NCBI RefSeq assembly: GCF_011075055.1
Contig: NC_058147.1
Coordinates: forward strand, 9,610,001-9,674,000
Source of the DNA: Mangifera indica
Lineage: Eukaryota > Streptophyta > Magnoliopsida > Sapindales > Anacardiaceae
Direction: 5' to 3'
DNA length: 64,000 nucleotides
In this document: positions 13,201 through 22,639 of the stretch, in pieces
Numbering within the stretch: position 1 is the first letter of the stretch
Layout of the letters: every line of letters begins with the position of its first letter
Made by a program: the position numbers and the translations under genes
The notes under the pieces: generated by a model
Database searches by the model: none
What the model was told of the DNA's origin: nothing
The model's input: only the letters and a program-made list of their open reading frames with translations

Positions 13201-16200
13201 ATGACAGAAACATCATTCTGGAGGAGCTGAAGAATAATTTACGGAGGGCTCAAGAAAGGATGAAACAGTTTGCTGACAAAAGGAGAAGGGAAGTGCAATT
13301 TCAAGTGGGTGATCAAGTTTTCCTCAAAATGCAACCTTACCGATTTCGCTCCTTGGCAGTAAGACGGAATGAAAAGCTTAGTCCTCGCTTCTACGGACCT
13401 TACGAGGTGTTAGAAAAGATCGGTACAGCAGCCTATCGTTTAGCATTGCCTCCTACTGCTAAAATACACTCAGTGTTTCATGTGTCACAATTAAAAAAAC
13501 AGATTGGGGATTTGACAACGGTTCAGCCTCTCCCGGGATGTATGGCTGAGAATGGAGAATTGAAACCGCAACCCTCGGAAATCTTGGACCACCGTTATTC
13601 ATTGCAGGGTGAGCTGGAGGTCTTGATAAAGTGGGAAAATCTGCCTGAGTGCGAAAATTCTTGGGAATCCTTCACTGTTTTCAAACAAGCTTTTCCTTCC
13701 TTCCACCTTGAGGACAAGGTGCCTCTCGATGGGCGGGGTAATGTTAGGTCCCGAGTGTACACCAAGCGTAAAAAGGAAGCGCAGAGAGGAGGGACACGTG
13801 GGGGAAGCAAGCTCTACAACAAATCAATTCATGGGGAGACAGGTGGCTGTGCAAGAGTGGAGCAAAAGACATGCATGCAGGCAGCAGGACCACCAGCAGA
13901 AAAGGAGGAAACAGAGGATAACAATAAAAGGGAGGAGGCAGGCAGAAAAGGGAATTAAGAAGAGAGAAGAAAAGAAGGCAGGGACAAAAAGTGGGAGAGC
14001 GCTAGGCCTCTAGAATTGCCTAGGAAAAATGGGAACACCTTCTGGGTAGTTTGCCAAGTTAATTTCAGTTGAATGTAATGACTTTGTTATTGTGTTTTGT
14101 TTAGTTGAATGTGAGGACCTTGTTATCGGGATTTGCTTGTTTGAATTAATGAATGCATGAACACATTTGGATTATTTCTTTATGAGCTATTTACTATTCC
14201 ATTGAGTGATTGCCAACTTTAGTTGGTTTATTACATTGGTTCCGAAATTACATTATCTGAAGAGAACATAAGCTTCAGGCGAGAGCTCGTACGCGAGGCG
14301 GCAACTCAGGTATCTAACAAAAGGTAAAGCTGATTTTATCACAGGTGATGTGGAGATTCCAAAGAAGAAAGACAAAGGGTACAAGATTTGGGAGGCTGAT
14401 AACAGCAAGGGGATGTCTTGGCTCATAAATTCCATGACACCAGAGGTTGGAGAAAATTTCCTATTGTATGAAACGGCCTATAAAGTTTGGGAAGCTGTAA
14501 AGGAAACCTACTCAAATAAGGATAATATTTCGGAGAGGTTTAGAATCGAAGGAGTTTTACATGAAGTGAAGCAAGGTGATCTAACGGTGATAGAGTATTT
14601 CAATAAATTGTCACACCTTTGGCAGCAAGTAGACATGTTCAACAAGTTAAACTGGAAGTGTAATGATGAAGGAGCTGTTTTCAAATTATACCTGGAAGAG
14701 ATGAGGATTTTTAAATTTCTTATCGGCTTGAATGATAATCTGGATGAGGTTCGTGGCAGAATATTGAGTGTTAAGCCACTGCCCTCCATTCGAGAGGTGG
14801 TTTCTGAAGTGCGCAGAGAAGAAAGTCGAAAGAAGGTAATGCTCAGGTCTGAGTCAATGCCAACCAGTGGAGACGCATCAGCACTTGCAGCCATAGGTAA
14901 TTCAAACAATCCTGTTGATGGAAAAACCAGAAAAGGCCGACCATGGTGCGATCATTGCCGTCATCCAGGCCATTACAAGGAAACCTGCTGGGAAATTCAT
15001 GGAAGGCCAGCAGATTGGAAGCCACGTAGTCAAACCAAGAAGGGATATTCTGCATGCGGAAATAATACTGGTGACAGTGACAGAAATCTATTCAGCAAGG
15101 AACAGATTGAGCAGTTGCAAAAATTATTTGGTCACTCTTTATCAACACCTGTTGGGACTGGTTCTATGATACAGTCAGATACATTTTCCAGTGCCTTGAG
15201 TGTTAAAAATGAAAAACCAGGTTCTTGGATTATAGATTCGGGGGCAACTGACCATATGACAGGAGATCCTAACGTGTTCAATACATTTGAGCCATGTAAA
15301 GGTAATTTTAATGTTAAGGTAGCAGATGGAACATTCTCAAAGGTGGTAGGTTATGGTACTGTTATTCTCTCAAAAATTTTAACCTTACAACCAGTTTTAT
15401 TTGTTCCAAACTTAGACTGTAATTTGCTATCCGTTTCCAAACTTACCTATGACAAAAATTGTCTCACTACATTTTACCCTACCTATTGTATTTTTCAGGA
15501 CTTGATCTCGAAGAGGATGATTGGAACTGCTGAATTGCGATCTGGTTTATACATTCTAAAAGCGGAATCTACCTTCCATTCACAATGTCATTCCACCAAG
15601 CAAGTAGTTACTCAAAGTCACTCTAGGACTAGTTCAAATAAAGAAAGTACTGTGATGTTATGGCATTACAGGTTAGGCCACCCAAACTTCTTGTACTTAG
15701 AGAAACTTTTTCCTGATTTATTTGTTAATAAAAGTCCTAGTGAATTTTCTTGTGAAATTTGTGAGATATCTAAACATACTCGTGCTTCTGTATCTCCTAG
15801 CATTTACCATGTTTCCAAGCCTTTTGCACTTATTCATAGTGATGTTTGGGGCCCATCTAGAATTCATACTGTGACTGGTGCTAAATGGTTCATTTCACTC
15901 ATTCATGATCATACTCGAGTTACTTGGGTATTTCTCATGAAAGAAAAATCAGAAGTGGCCAAGATCTTCAAAAATTTCAATTCCGTGATTAAAACACAAT
16001 TCCAAACTAAGGTGCAAATCTTAAGAACTGATAATGGAAAAAAATTTGTCAATAAATCTCTAGTAGATTACTGTCTTAATAAGGGAATTATACACCAAAC
16101 TTCATGTGTTTATACCCCACAAAAAAATGGTAAAATGGTGTGGCTGAGAGGAAAAATAGACATCTTTTAGAAGTTGCAAGATCACTATTATTCACAATGC

Positions 16201-19200
16201 ATGTTCCTAAAAAGTTTTGGGGGGATGCTGTCCTTACGACAGTCCATTTAATCAATAGGCAACCATCTAGAGTATTACACTTTCACACACCTATTCAAAT
16301 TTTGCTTACTGCATATCCCTATAGTCATATATTGTCAAATATTCCTCTTAAAGTCTTTGGGTGTATAGTGTTTGTGCATGATAATTCCCCTTATCATAGT
16401 AAATTAGATCCTAGGTCCTTTAAATGTGTGTTTCTTGGTTATTCCCCAAATCAGAAAGGTTACAAGTGTTATCACCCAACATCTAAGAAATTTTTTATCT
16501 CTATAGATGTTACTTTCTTTGAGAATCAACCTTTTTTCAGCAAGGAGGAAGAGGTAAGTGAATTACAGTTTCTTAATGATTTTGCACCAGTTTCCAGTTC
16601 TAATAACAAAGCACCAAGTCATAATTCAACTCAACCAGTTCACAGCCCATTCAATAGTCTTTCTCTAACTCCAAAATACTGTTCTAGTCTTGTATATTCC
16701 TAAGAAGTCACAGAATTCATAAACCTTGATAATGGTACTGATTAGTTCAACGCACTGTCCCAAGAAATAGAATCTGTCTAGGAAAATTCATCAAACACGT
16801 CACCTAAAACACTGTCCCAAAAGCCGACTCGTGTGTATTCAAGGCAGCCAAAGCATGATAGAGTTGTATTTAATCCAGATGTTACTCAACAGGTTCATGA
16901 TTTCTCACCAGGATCAAATGGCCAAGTTCACTCAAATACTCCATTTTCTACCTCAAATGAAACTTCCTTTGAGACAAAAGAGTGTGACAATCAGAGTTAA
17001 AAAATTCTAACTAGTGATAGTGAGTATGTTCAGCCAGAAAATGAGTTGCCAATTGCTCAAAGAAGACCCATGAGAAAATGTAGAGAGAGACCATTGTATC
17101 CTCTTAGCAAATATGTGTCATATGAAGGTTTGTCACCTAATTACAAATTATTTGCTATGAATATCTCTAATATTGTTGTTCCAGCAACTATTCAAGAGGC
17201 TTTGAGCATACCTGAGTGGAGACAAGCTGTTCAAGAAGAACTCATGGCATTACAGAAAAATCAAACATGGGAATTAACAGTACTACCTGAAGGAAAAAGG
17301 ATAGTAGGATGCAAATGGGTCTTCGTAGTAAAACATAAAGCAGATGGAAGTGTTGAACGCTATAAGGCAAGACTTCTAGCAAAGGGTTTCACACAATCGT
17401 ATGGAATAGACTATGAAAAGACGTTTGCTCCAGTTGCAAAGCTGAATATAGTCAAGGTTCTTTTGTCAATTGCAGTGAATTTAGATTGGCAACTACATCA
17501 GATGGATGTGAAAAACGCATTCTTAAATGGTGATTTGTTGGAGGAGGTATACATGGACAGTCCACCTGGTTTAGAAGCAGAGTTTGGGAACAAAGTTTGC
17601 AGACTAAAGAAATCCTTGTATGGGCTAAAGCAGTCACCAAGAGCCTGGTTTGAAAGGTTTACAAAGTCTGTGAAAGCGTTTGGCTATCTTCAGTGTCAAA
17701 CAGATCATACTTTGTTTGTAAATCATCCTTCAAATGGCTTTATGACCGTTCTTATAGTTTATGTAGACGATATCATCATCACAGGCAATAGTGAAGATGA
17801 AATTCAGAAGTTGAAGATATTCTTGGGCAAACAATTTGAAATCAAGGATCTTGGTTGTCTAAAGTATTTTCTAGGTATGGAGGTAGTAAGATCCAAGAAG
17901 GGCATTTGCATTAATGAACGCAAATATGTCCTAGATTTGCTTAAGGAAACTGGAATGGCTGACTGTAAACCAACTGAAACTCCCATGGATTCATCAACAA
18001 AGTTGGGATTACTAGAGGGAAGTCCTCCTGTGGACAAAGGAAGGTATCAATGGTTAGTTGGGAAACTTATCTATCTCTCTCATACAAGGCCTGATATTGG
18101 CTTTGCTGTTAGTACAGTGAGCCAATTCATGAACAGCCCAAATGAGGAACATATGGGAGCTGTGTATAGGATACTCAGGTATCTTAAAATGACCCCAAGT
18201 CGGGGCATTTGGTTAAGAAAAGTGCATGTAGGCAAGTAAGTATTTACACAGATGCAGATTGGGCTAGATCACCTCTTGATAGAAGGTCTACTTCTGGGTA
18301 TTGTTCTTTTGTTTGGGATAATCTAGTAACCTGGCATAGCAAGAAACAATCAGTAGTTTCTTGTAGCAGTGCAGAAGCTGAATTCAGAGCTTTAGCTCAA
18401 GGAATTTGTGAAGGAATATGGCTACAAAGGTTGTTGGAAGAATTAAAGGTTCCCAATGTTATGCCTATAGAGTTGTTATATGATAATCAAGCAACTATTA
18501 ACATAGCCAAAAATTCAGTTCATCATGATCGAACAAAGCATGTGGAGATAGATCGGCATTTCATCAAGGAGAAGATTGAAATGGAAGTTATCAAGTTAAA
18601 CTATATTCCTACCAATTCTCAAATAGCAGACATCTTCACCAAGGCGTTACCTAGATCTCAGTTTGAAAATATGTGTTCCAAGCTTGGCATACTTAACATT
18701 TACTGCGCAGCTTGAATGGGGGTGTTGAAATCTGTTGACATTTGTTGAAATCTGTTATTTCCTAAAGTATAGTTCTGTTATGTTTTTGTTTCCTAAAGTT
18801 TAGGGATTTTAATTATTTATAAGTTTCCTATTCTAGGTAGGAGATTGATTCTCTAATTAAGTTAAGAGATATATTTTCTTATTATAGGCTAATACTAGTT
18901 GTATATATGTTGGTGAGTTTTGTACAAGAAAAAAGTGAAATATATTTTTCTTCTCCATATTTCTTTACATATGATTAAAAAATTTTTCAGAACAAAAGCC
19001 CAATTACAAAATTAAAAAAAAAAAAATCAATAAGCAAAGAAGTTCTACCACATTATTGTCATAACCCGATAATCCAAAACTTACACAAATTTTGATATTT
19101 TTTACCTTTTCATTCTCAAAAAAGATACAGCTCAGAATAAAGCAATGCAAATAGAAAGAAAAAGCACATCGATTCATACCGTTTTACCAGCAGGTACCCT

Positions 19201-22200
19201 TAAGCGATCTGAATTTCCAAAAATGCATGAGACAACAGCAATGTGGCATTTACTAATATAATTTGCATCATCTTCTGACAAGTCAAATCCAGTACTTGGA
19301 GAACCTTTAGGACCTTTAACAAAGCCACAATTAATTTTTTGGTCATGAGCCAAAAATGATTTTTCCTGATCTTGTAAACTCTGATGCCCGGCAAATCTAG
19401 GCTCCCACTCAGTGACTCCATCAGGTTTCTCCTCCACTTCTGTATACTGCACAAAAAATCTTGCAAATTTTCGACTTTCTAAAGGCTCCACAAGCTGTGC
19501 AGTAGAATTTAAGAACTTCATTTCACATGTCCCTGAAAATTCTAAATATGACATATCAGGCCAGGAGCATAACTTGAAACATAGAGACAACATCCAAACA
19601 CCACTACCACAAGACAGAAACTAGAACGTTTTTTCATCATACATAAGGATGTTATAATGGTATGTTTCCTAAACCAAGACCTGAAAATCACAAAAGATTC
19701 AATGGAAACACATAGATCCAACCAACAGTATTAGGAAGCTCTGACGCATCAAGATTGTTTGATCCAAACACTAAAAGCAGAGTAAGTTGTCAAGCTATGC
19801 AATTAAACTGTTCAACTGTTGGATTGGGTATACAATTAACTAATTCACAAAATCTCTCAATTAATTACATGAATTTGTTTTCCGACAGTGAACAGTGTTT
19901 TCCAAATTGGAGTAATAAGAAAATTTGGCCTCTAGAGCCTACTCTAGAGAACATGAGAATTTTTTTTTTCAAATTCAAGATCTATAGAAGACCTTAGGAG
20001 GGATGATCTAGATTCATTATGGGGATTGTCAACATCTGTCTCAATAATGTTTCATGAGCATTGAATTTGGAAAACTAATAGCTAGCATTTAGAAACTTAC
20101 ACCAAACAAAAGCATCACCAATCAGTGAATGGTTTCATCGCATAAACCAAAACACATCTTAATACATAAAACAACCACTTCTCAATTCTGATGAATGAAG
20201 AATGAATTCTCTAATAACAAGTCAAGATGTCAGTTATTATGTAGACACCGCAAAACACAGCAGCCTAATGATTGAACAAGTCAAAAGACACTTCAGAACC
20301 AGTAACAGCTGCTCTACAACTACATACAATACCAGTACAAAAGCCTCTACCAACTAGCAATTTAGGATTCACACAAGATTATATGAGTATTGGCAATGAA
20401 CTCAATGTCAAGATTACAATTGAAGATTTGTTTTCATAGTTCCATCCAAATTCTTGAAAAGAAAACCATGGTTTCATTGCATAAACCAAAACACATGTTA
20501 ATACATAAAACAACCACTTCTCGATTATGATGAATGAAGAAAGCATGAATTCTCTAATAATAAGTCAAGATGTCAGTTATTATGTAGATGTCGCAAAACA
20601 CAGTAAGCCAATGATTGTTCAGGTTAGAAGACAGTTCAGAACCAGTAACAGCTGCTCTACAACTACATATCATAATAGTACAAAAGGCTTTACATACAAT
20701 TTTAGGATTCACACAAGATTATATGAGTATTGGCAATGAACTCAATGTCAAGATTACAATTGTAGATTTGTTTTCCTAGTTCCATCCAAATTCTCAAAAC
20801 AAAAACCATGTTATACAGTACACATCCTTTACAGTTAAAGAGGATATGCTTTTACAAAAGGGAAGGGCAAAGGGGAAAATAGATAAAGAAAATAAATAGC
20901 ATCAGAAACACATACATAACAAAACAGAAAAATTACCAGAAAATTTGCGGCGTTTTTTTCTTTTTGATTCTGATCGTGAATTTCCGGTAGATTTACCACC
21001 AGTAATACTGACCTCTCGGTGATGTGTATCAGAATTGCCTAAATTTGTAGATTTTATAGATGAGTCTGCCAATGATTTGTTGGAGGTTTCGTCGACTTCC
21101 TTGGGAAAATCCTGATCCAGCATTCCAATATCACGAAAATCGGATGAGTCCATATGATCCTGATCATGGATCTTCGCTAAGTCTGAGTGATTCCCTTTAT
21201 TATGCCCAAAATCATTATTTTCCACTTGAGAATCATGAAATTCAGCATTACTATCATAATCATCATCAACATCAGTAGCCTCACTTTGCATCATAAAATC
21301 TTTATCTTCATACTGCTGATTTCCATTTCCTTTGGTTTTTCCTGATTGGCCCAAATTCTTCAGGGATGCTTCATATTCTGCTTCATACATTCTCAATTCA
21401 TCACGCCCAGCTTCATTATACAAACCAACTCCTATCCCTTCTGAAACCTTCTCCTGATCATCACTAGAAATCTTCTGGTTGCCATTGTCCACTTTCACAG
21501 GAACATGACCTATATTATTACTTCCACCCCTTGCAGCCATGCTAGAGCGTTCCACTTCATCCTCATTGTAATCATCATCCCTTCTCCTATCATCCTTATC
21601 CCAATATCTTGAATCCCTTCCATGTGATACCGAGCCCTTGCCAAATCCAAGAACTTTAAATGTGTCTCTCCGTGTCACATTTGTAAGAAAATCAAGTTCA
21701 TTCATCAAATCACCATCCATAGTATGGTAACTATTTGTGTCTGAGCCAAAAAAAAAAAAAACAATTATTCAGCAATCCAAGAAAAAGCCCCAACCGCCAC
21801 AAAAATTCCAATTTAAAAATGAATTAAATATGCATTGTTCAAGACAAGTAATCTAGCTAAAATAAGTACAAAATTCGAAACATTTGAATTCTCTAAGCTG
21901 TTTTGGCTTGAAATAGTAGTTCAAAACTCTTAAAGTTTAACTTGCACTAATACAACTACTTTCCCTACTTAAATTAAACTTCCATTCTTCTATACATCTA
22001 CTTTCTTATCGTTTTTCCAACCTTTTCCACAAAACCAAACAAAGACACACATAATAACTCTAAAAACAATCACATCATTCCACGTCTCAAAGTAAAGTTA
22101 ATCATATCAAGAGCCAAACGCAACTGACATTATATATATAAAAAAAATTAAAAGAAACAAAAATATTAACATTACTATTAATAATATAATACCTTTATTA

Positions 22201-22454
22201 TCAGTATGAACAAGTGTATTATATCCAGAGATGTAGAAATAGGCTAAGAGAGTGACAAGGAGCACGAGAGAGAGGAAGACGGATACGGAGGCGACGGAGA
22301 GGCTGCAACCGGCTTTATCTAAGCGTGCCGATCGGCGAGGGCGAGACAGTTTACCATGCGACGTCGTGTTACGGATGCCGATGGACACGTGGTCAGCGGA
22401 AGACGTGCCGTTTGAGTTGTTGCTGTGGTGGCCCAACGGTCTGTACTGAGCCAT
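4246..22454 (-). CDS. DUF616 / TOD1-MUCI70 family glycosyltransferase-like membrane protein, 7 exons
   Basis: The coding exons on the minus strand are 22454-22193, 21740-20937, 19532-19180, 6477-6266, 5058-4802, 4666-4488 and 4329-4246. All have GT-AG borders and compatible phases, giving 2151 nt and 716 aa. The start is the ATG at 22454, reading MAQYRPLGHH; the frame upstream has no ATG. Residues about 51-74 form one hydrophobic membrane span after a basic KLSRPRRSARLDK stretch, so the protein is probably type II and Golgi/secretory. Residues 88-355 are acidic, low-complexity stem (DDRRRDDDYNEDE). From 356 on is the conserved DUF616 domain: GTCEMKFLNSTAQLVEPLE, FAGHQSL, DQKINCGFVKGPKG, SCIFGNSDRLR, YSIWLDSK, SNHYDRHCVWEE, GSFIVRAHTPMSNLF. 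From family knowledge, this is Pfam TOD1_MUCI70, implicated in wall polysaccharide synthesis, with one member also reported as a ceramidase. The N-terminus most resembles EMB2756 (At1g34550); that assignment is from memory. Intron 3 carries the nested retrotransposons. Confidence 0.9.
6478..7856 (-). other. Original part of intron 3 of the DUF616 gene, downstream of the insertion
   Basis: This is ordinary AT-rich intron sequence between the acceptor at 6478 (TTCTTTCCAG on the minus strand) and the Copia target duplication at 7857. Together with 18973-19179, the pre-insertion intron was about 1.6 kb; it is now 12,702 bp. No reading frame or other element was recognised in it. Confidence 0.7.
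7862..8086 (+). repeat. 5' LTR of the Copia element
   Basis: 225 bp, starting TGTTGAAATC and ending TTCTTTA. Aligned by eye to 18743-18967 it shows six substitutions, about 2.7%. The usual terminal CA is TA here, supported by the position of the CATAT duplication at the other end. Confidence 0.93.
8087..8100 (+). other. Copia primer-binding site
   Basis: TGATATCAGAGCCA directly follows the LTR. It differs by one base from TGGTATCAGAGCCA, the initiator tRNA-Met primer site common in plant LTR elements. Confidence 0.85.
8365..8942 (+). repeat. 5' LTR of the chromovirus
   Basis: 578 bp, bounded by TGTTAG and CTAACA inverted ends, and apparently identical to 13742-14319. It has an A/G-rich front half (AGGAAGCGCAGAGAGGAGG) and a T-rich back half. 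No convincing TATA box was identified. Confidence 0.95.
8947..8960 (+). other. Chromovirus primer-binding site
   Basis: TGGTATCAGAGCCA lies four bases after the LTR and is a perfect initiator tRNA-Met type site. The gag start codon at 8961 follows immediately, so there is no leader between the primer site and the coding region. Confidence 0.92.
8961..13958 (+). CDS. Chromovirus Gag-Pol polyprotein, 1665 aa, intact
   Basis: One uninterrupted frame. Residues 1-65 are a coiled-coil-like leader with many Met/Glu; 125-290 are retrotransposon Gag (LELPVFMGEDPVGWTFRAE); 290-400 a Pro/Asn-rich linker; 420-433 a variant zinc knuckle (CFRCDERYYVGHKC). Protease has LLDSGATH (502-504 DSG). RT runs about 690-880 with YHQIRV and FFDD (840-841). 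RNase H has ETDASGSG (D986). Integrase has an HHCC finger (about 1173-1214) and catalytic D1244, D1304 and E1340, spaced 59 and 35 residues as expected. After a GPYEV ... HVSQLK module comes a chromodomain-like segment about 1540-1590 (ILDHRY, LIKWENLP, NSWE). The 3' LTR begins at codon 1594-1595, so the last 71 residues, rich in Lys, Arg and Gly, are encoded by the LTR itself. The frame contains all the expected domains and no stop, consistent with recent transposition. Activity is inferred, not shown. Confidence 0.95.
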   Translation: MTRMEAKVDGMEKELETMRERMDGFDGKLGEMNNNIQNVNGRIQGMEIGMETMKEYLRELRELLTVRDEGPSGKGKAPMEPQASPSEISPNEEPTPPPPTQQVETEHERVSREPRDEDDAYTGNNRREMVHRRLELPVFMGEDPVGWTFRAEQYFSINHLTEREKLVAAAVCMDGKALRWLQWSETRQPFADWNELKKEMLVRFRSAQDGSLYEDLMALRQTESVEEYRSQFESVSAPLGDATEEVLLSAFMNGLRQEVRAEVKLFRPSTLKEAMIRAQEIEEKNWVIDARPGSYPHRPVFKVQHPAQTRPIHLTNPAHSAFHKTFPSAQPSSPNLQFNPPTLRSNSVNPHPNQTGPMRPNPSAQNYSNQRSYPVPSSIPQQLNRGASSSTASTTPVRREGNYRRLSDEEFRSRLEKGMCFRCDERYYVGHKCRFKQFRVMIASEEEEEREETEAIDEGEVNLEEKEMELSLNTSSIVGLDSPKTIKFRGTINGRTVVTLLDSGATHNFISRKLVEDLQLPTSPIKFAVTLGDERRVRGEGRCDNVELKFQGLSIVQNFFPFELGSVDVILGVDWLCKLGEVKVNWKLQTMIFNWEGKKAELKGEASLSRLEASFKAVVNTVKLGGEGYFLELEGREGKAETTPLLEEPRLNQLLEEYQTLFRDPSGLPPQRTYDHAIRLLPSASPPNIRPYRYPHFQKNEIEKIVSEMIAAGVIRPSVSPFSSPVLLVRKKDGGWRFCVDYRALNKMTIPDKFPIPAIDELLDELTGASIFSKLDLKSGYHQIRVREEDVEKTAFRTHEGHYEFLVMPFGLTNAPATFQSVMNELFKPHLRKFVLVFFDDILVYSRGMEDHMKHLRTVLELLRDHQLVVNRKKCAFGQKRMEYLGHIVSANGVEADPKKIQAMVEWPQPRNLRELRGFLGLTGYYRKFVRGYGKIAEPLTRLLKKDAFAWEGRASQAFDELKTAMTSVPVLAMPDFSKEFVVETDASGSGLGAVLMQGGRPIAFISKALSLQNQGKSVYEKELMAIVMAFQKWRHYLLGRHFIVRTDQRSLKFLTDQQVIGSDQQKWVIKMLGYDFEIQYRPGRENRAADALSRHPNMEGEVWAISAAQPVGLESIETEVAEDDRLQHIIQDLMADANSHAGYEFRRGRLLHKGRMVLAKNSIFIPKFLAEFHSSPYGGHSGFIRTYKRIAAVLFWEGMKTDIRRFVAECEICQRMKYEATSPAGLLQPLPIPSNVWEDISMDFITGLPKAAGNDTILVVVDRLTKYAHFMALRHPYTAADVAKKIIQEVVRLHGFPRSIVTDRDRLFLSQFWGEIFKAAGTILKFSSAYHPQSDGQTEVVNRSLETYLRCFCCRQPRQWNLWLSWAEYWFNTTYNSSTGMTPFKALYGREPPTLLRYEEEISKVAEVNNLIHDRNIILEELKNNLRRAQERMKQFADKRRREVQFQVGDQVFLKMQPYRFRSLAVRRNEKLSPRFYGPYEVLEKIGTAAYRLALPPTAKIHSVFHVSQLKKQIGDLTTVQPLPGCMAENGELKPQPSEILDHRYSLQGELEVLIKWENLPECENSWESFTVFKQAFPSFHLEDKVPLDGRGNVRSRVYTKRKKEAQRGGTRGGSKLYNKSIHGETGGCARVEQKTCMQAAGPPAEKEETEDNNKREEAGRKGN
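13729..13741 (+). other. Chromovirus polypurine tract, inside the coding frame
   Basis: GATGGGCGGGGTA lies directly before the 3' LTR (13742). It is interrupted by C and T and therefore a weak tract. It sits within the open gag-pol frame, encoding D-G-R-G. Confidence 0.65.
13742..14319 (+). repeat. 3' LTR of the chromovirus
   Basis: 578 bp, same ends and apparently the same sequence as the 5' LTR. Its first 217 bp carry the C-terminal tail and stop codon (TAA, 13956-13958) of the polyprotein. The target duplication AAAGG follows. Confidence 0.95.
18723..18967 (+). repeat. 3' LTR of the Copia element, with a 20-bp extra head
   Basis: The repeat proper matches the 5' LTR over 18743-18967. Between the polypurine tract (ending 18722) and that match is an extra 20 bp, TGTTGAAATCTG plus TTGACATT, which duplicates the LTR head. 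The 3' LTR is therefore 245 bp against 225 bp for the 5' copy. It is either a local duplication here or a deletion in the 5' LTR. Confidence 0.85.
20131..20810. repeat. 339-bp tandem duplication in intron 2 of the DUF616 gene
   Basis: The two units are 20131-20469 and 20470-20810. Both start GGTTTCAT(C/T)GCATAAACC and contain AAGTCAAGATGTCAGTTATTATGTAGA, GTAACAGCTGCTCTACAACTACATA and GGATTCACACAAGATTATATG. Both end with ATTTGTTTTC and AAACCATG. They differ by scattered substitutions and small indels. There are no coding signs. Confidence 0.88.
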
Positions 22455-22590
22455 TCTCGCATTGTCAGTTCTCTTTCTTCGTCTCGCTCTCACACTGATT
22501 TCAATTAATTGAAAAGAAATTAATATTTTTAATTAGTTGATCGGCGATTCGGGGAGTGGCGGACGTGTGGAAAAGGTGAGGGATGGAGTG

Positions 22591-22597
22591 ATTTATA
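22591..22597 (-). promoter_or_regulatory. Probable TATA box of the DUF616 gene
   Basis: The minus strand reads TATAAAT about 140 bp upstream of the start ATG at 22454. That predicts transcription starting near 22560 and a leader of roughly 100 nt. The position fits, but short TATA words are common in this AT-rich DNA. Confidence 0.45.
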
Positions 22598-22639
22598 AGG
22601 TAATAAGGTGAAATGACCAAGATGGGCTTTGATTTTAGA

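Larger units (their letters stand above)
8365..14319 (+). mobile_element. Full-length Ty3/Gypsy chromovirus, Reina-like, nested in the Copia element
   Basis: The element is 5955 bp with 578-bp LTRs (TGTTAG ... CTAACA) and a perfect 5-bp target duplication AAAGG (8360-8364 and 14320-14324). The primer-binding site is TGGTATCAGAGCCA at 8947. The LTRs look identical by eye over their full length, and gag-pol is one open frame. Order PR-RT-RNaseH-IN followed by a chromodomain-like C-terminus marks a chromovirus. Small size, single frame and short LTRs suggest the Reina clade; Tekay or another clade is not excluded. It inserted into the gag region of the host Copia, so it is younger than that element. 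Confidence 0.95.
8198..18715 (+). pseudogene. Broken Copia gag-pol reading frame
   Basis: The gag N-terminus begins at an ATG at 8198. It is stopped by TAG at 8327-8329, at a position where related Gag proteins have tryptophan, and is then interrupted by the Gypsy insertion. It resumes at about 14325 with the gag helical region, a zinc knuckle CDHCRHPGHYKETC (about 14947), protease DSGATDHMTG (about 15235), integrase HHCC (GHPNFLYLEKLF to CEICEISKHTR, 15680-15780) and the first integrase acidic motifs (HSDVWGP, RTDNGKKF). The frame shifts near 16130-16140 within the integrase core. It stops again at 16701-16703 and stays decayed to about 17045. RT is open from 17046 (VKNAFLNGDL, YVDDIIITG) to 18239. 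A second frameshift near 18210-18230 separates RT from RNase H (YTDADWARSPLDRRST), which ends at 18715. Confidence 0.92.
7862..18967 (+). mobile_element. Ty1/Copia LTR retrotransposon, split by a nested Gypsy element
   Basis: The terminal repeats start TGTTGAAATCTG and end CATATTTCTTTA. They are flanked by the perfect 5-bp target duplication CATAT (7857-7861 and 18968-18972). A primer-binding site follows the 5' LTR at 8087, and a short polypurine tract GGGGG precedes the 3' LTR at 18718-18722. Without the nested insert it is about 5.1 kb. Coding order is gag, protease, integrase, RT, RNase H, typical of Copia. It lies in antisense orientation within intron 3 of the DUF616 gene. The polyprotein is broken in several places, so the copy is not autonomous. 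Confidence 0.95.

Noticed and set aside
20527..20739. 70-codon plus-strand frame in intron 2 of the DUF616 gene
   Set aside because: It lies within the 339-bp tandem duplication, and the frame is broken by a stop in the other unit.
22455..22493. Longer N-terminus of the DUF616 protein by 13 residues
   Set aside because: The frame is open upstream of the ATG at 22454, but the codon at 22493 is GTG and no in-frame ATG exists there. A plant nuclear gene should start at the ATG.
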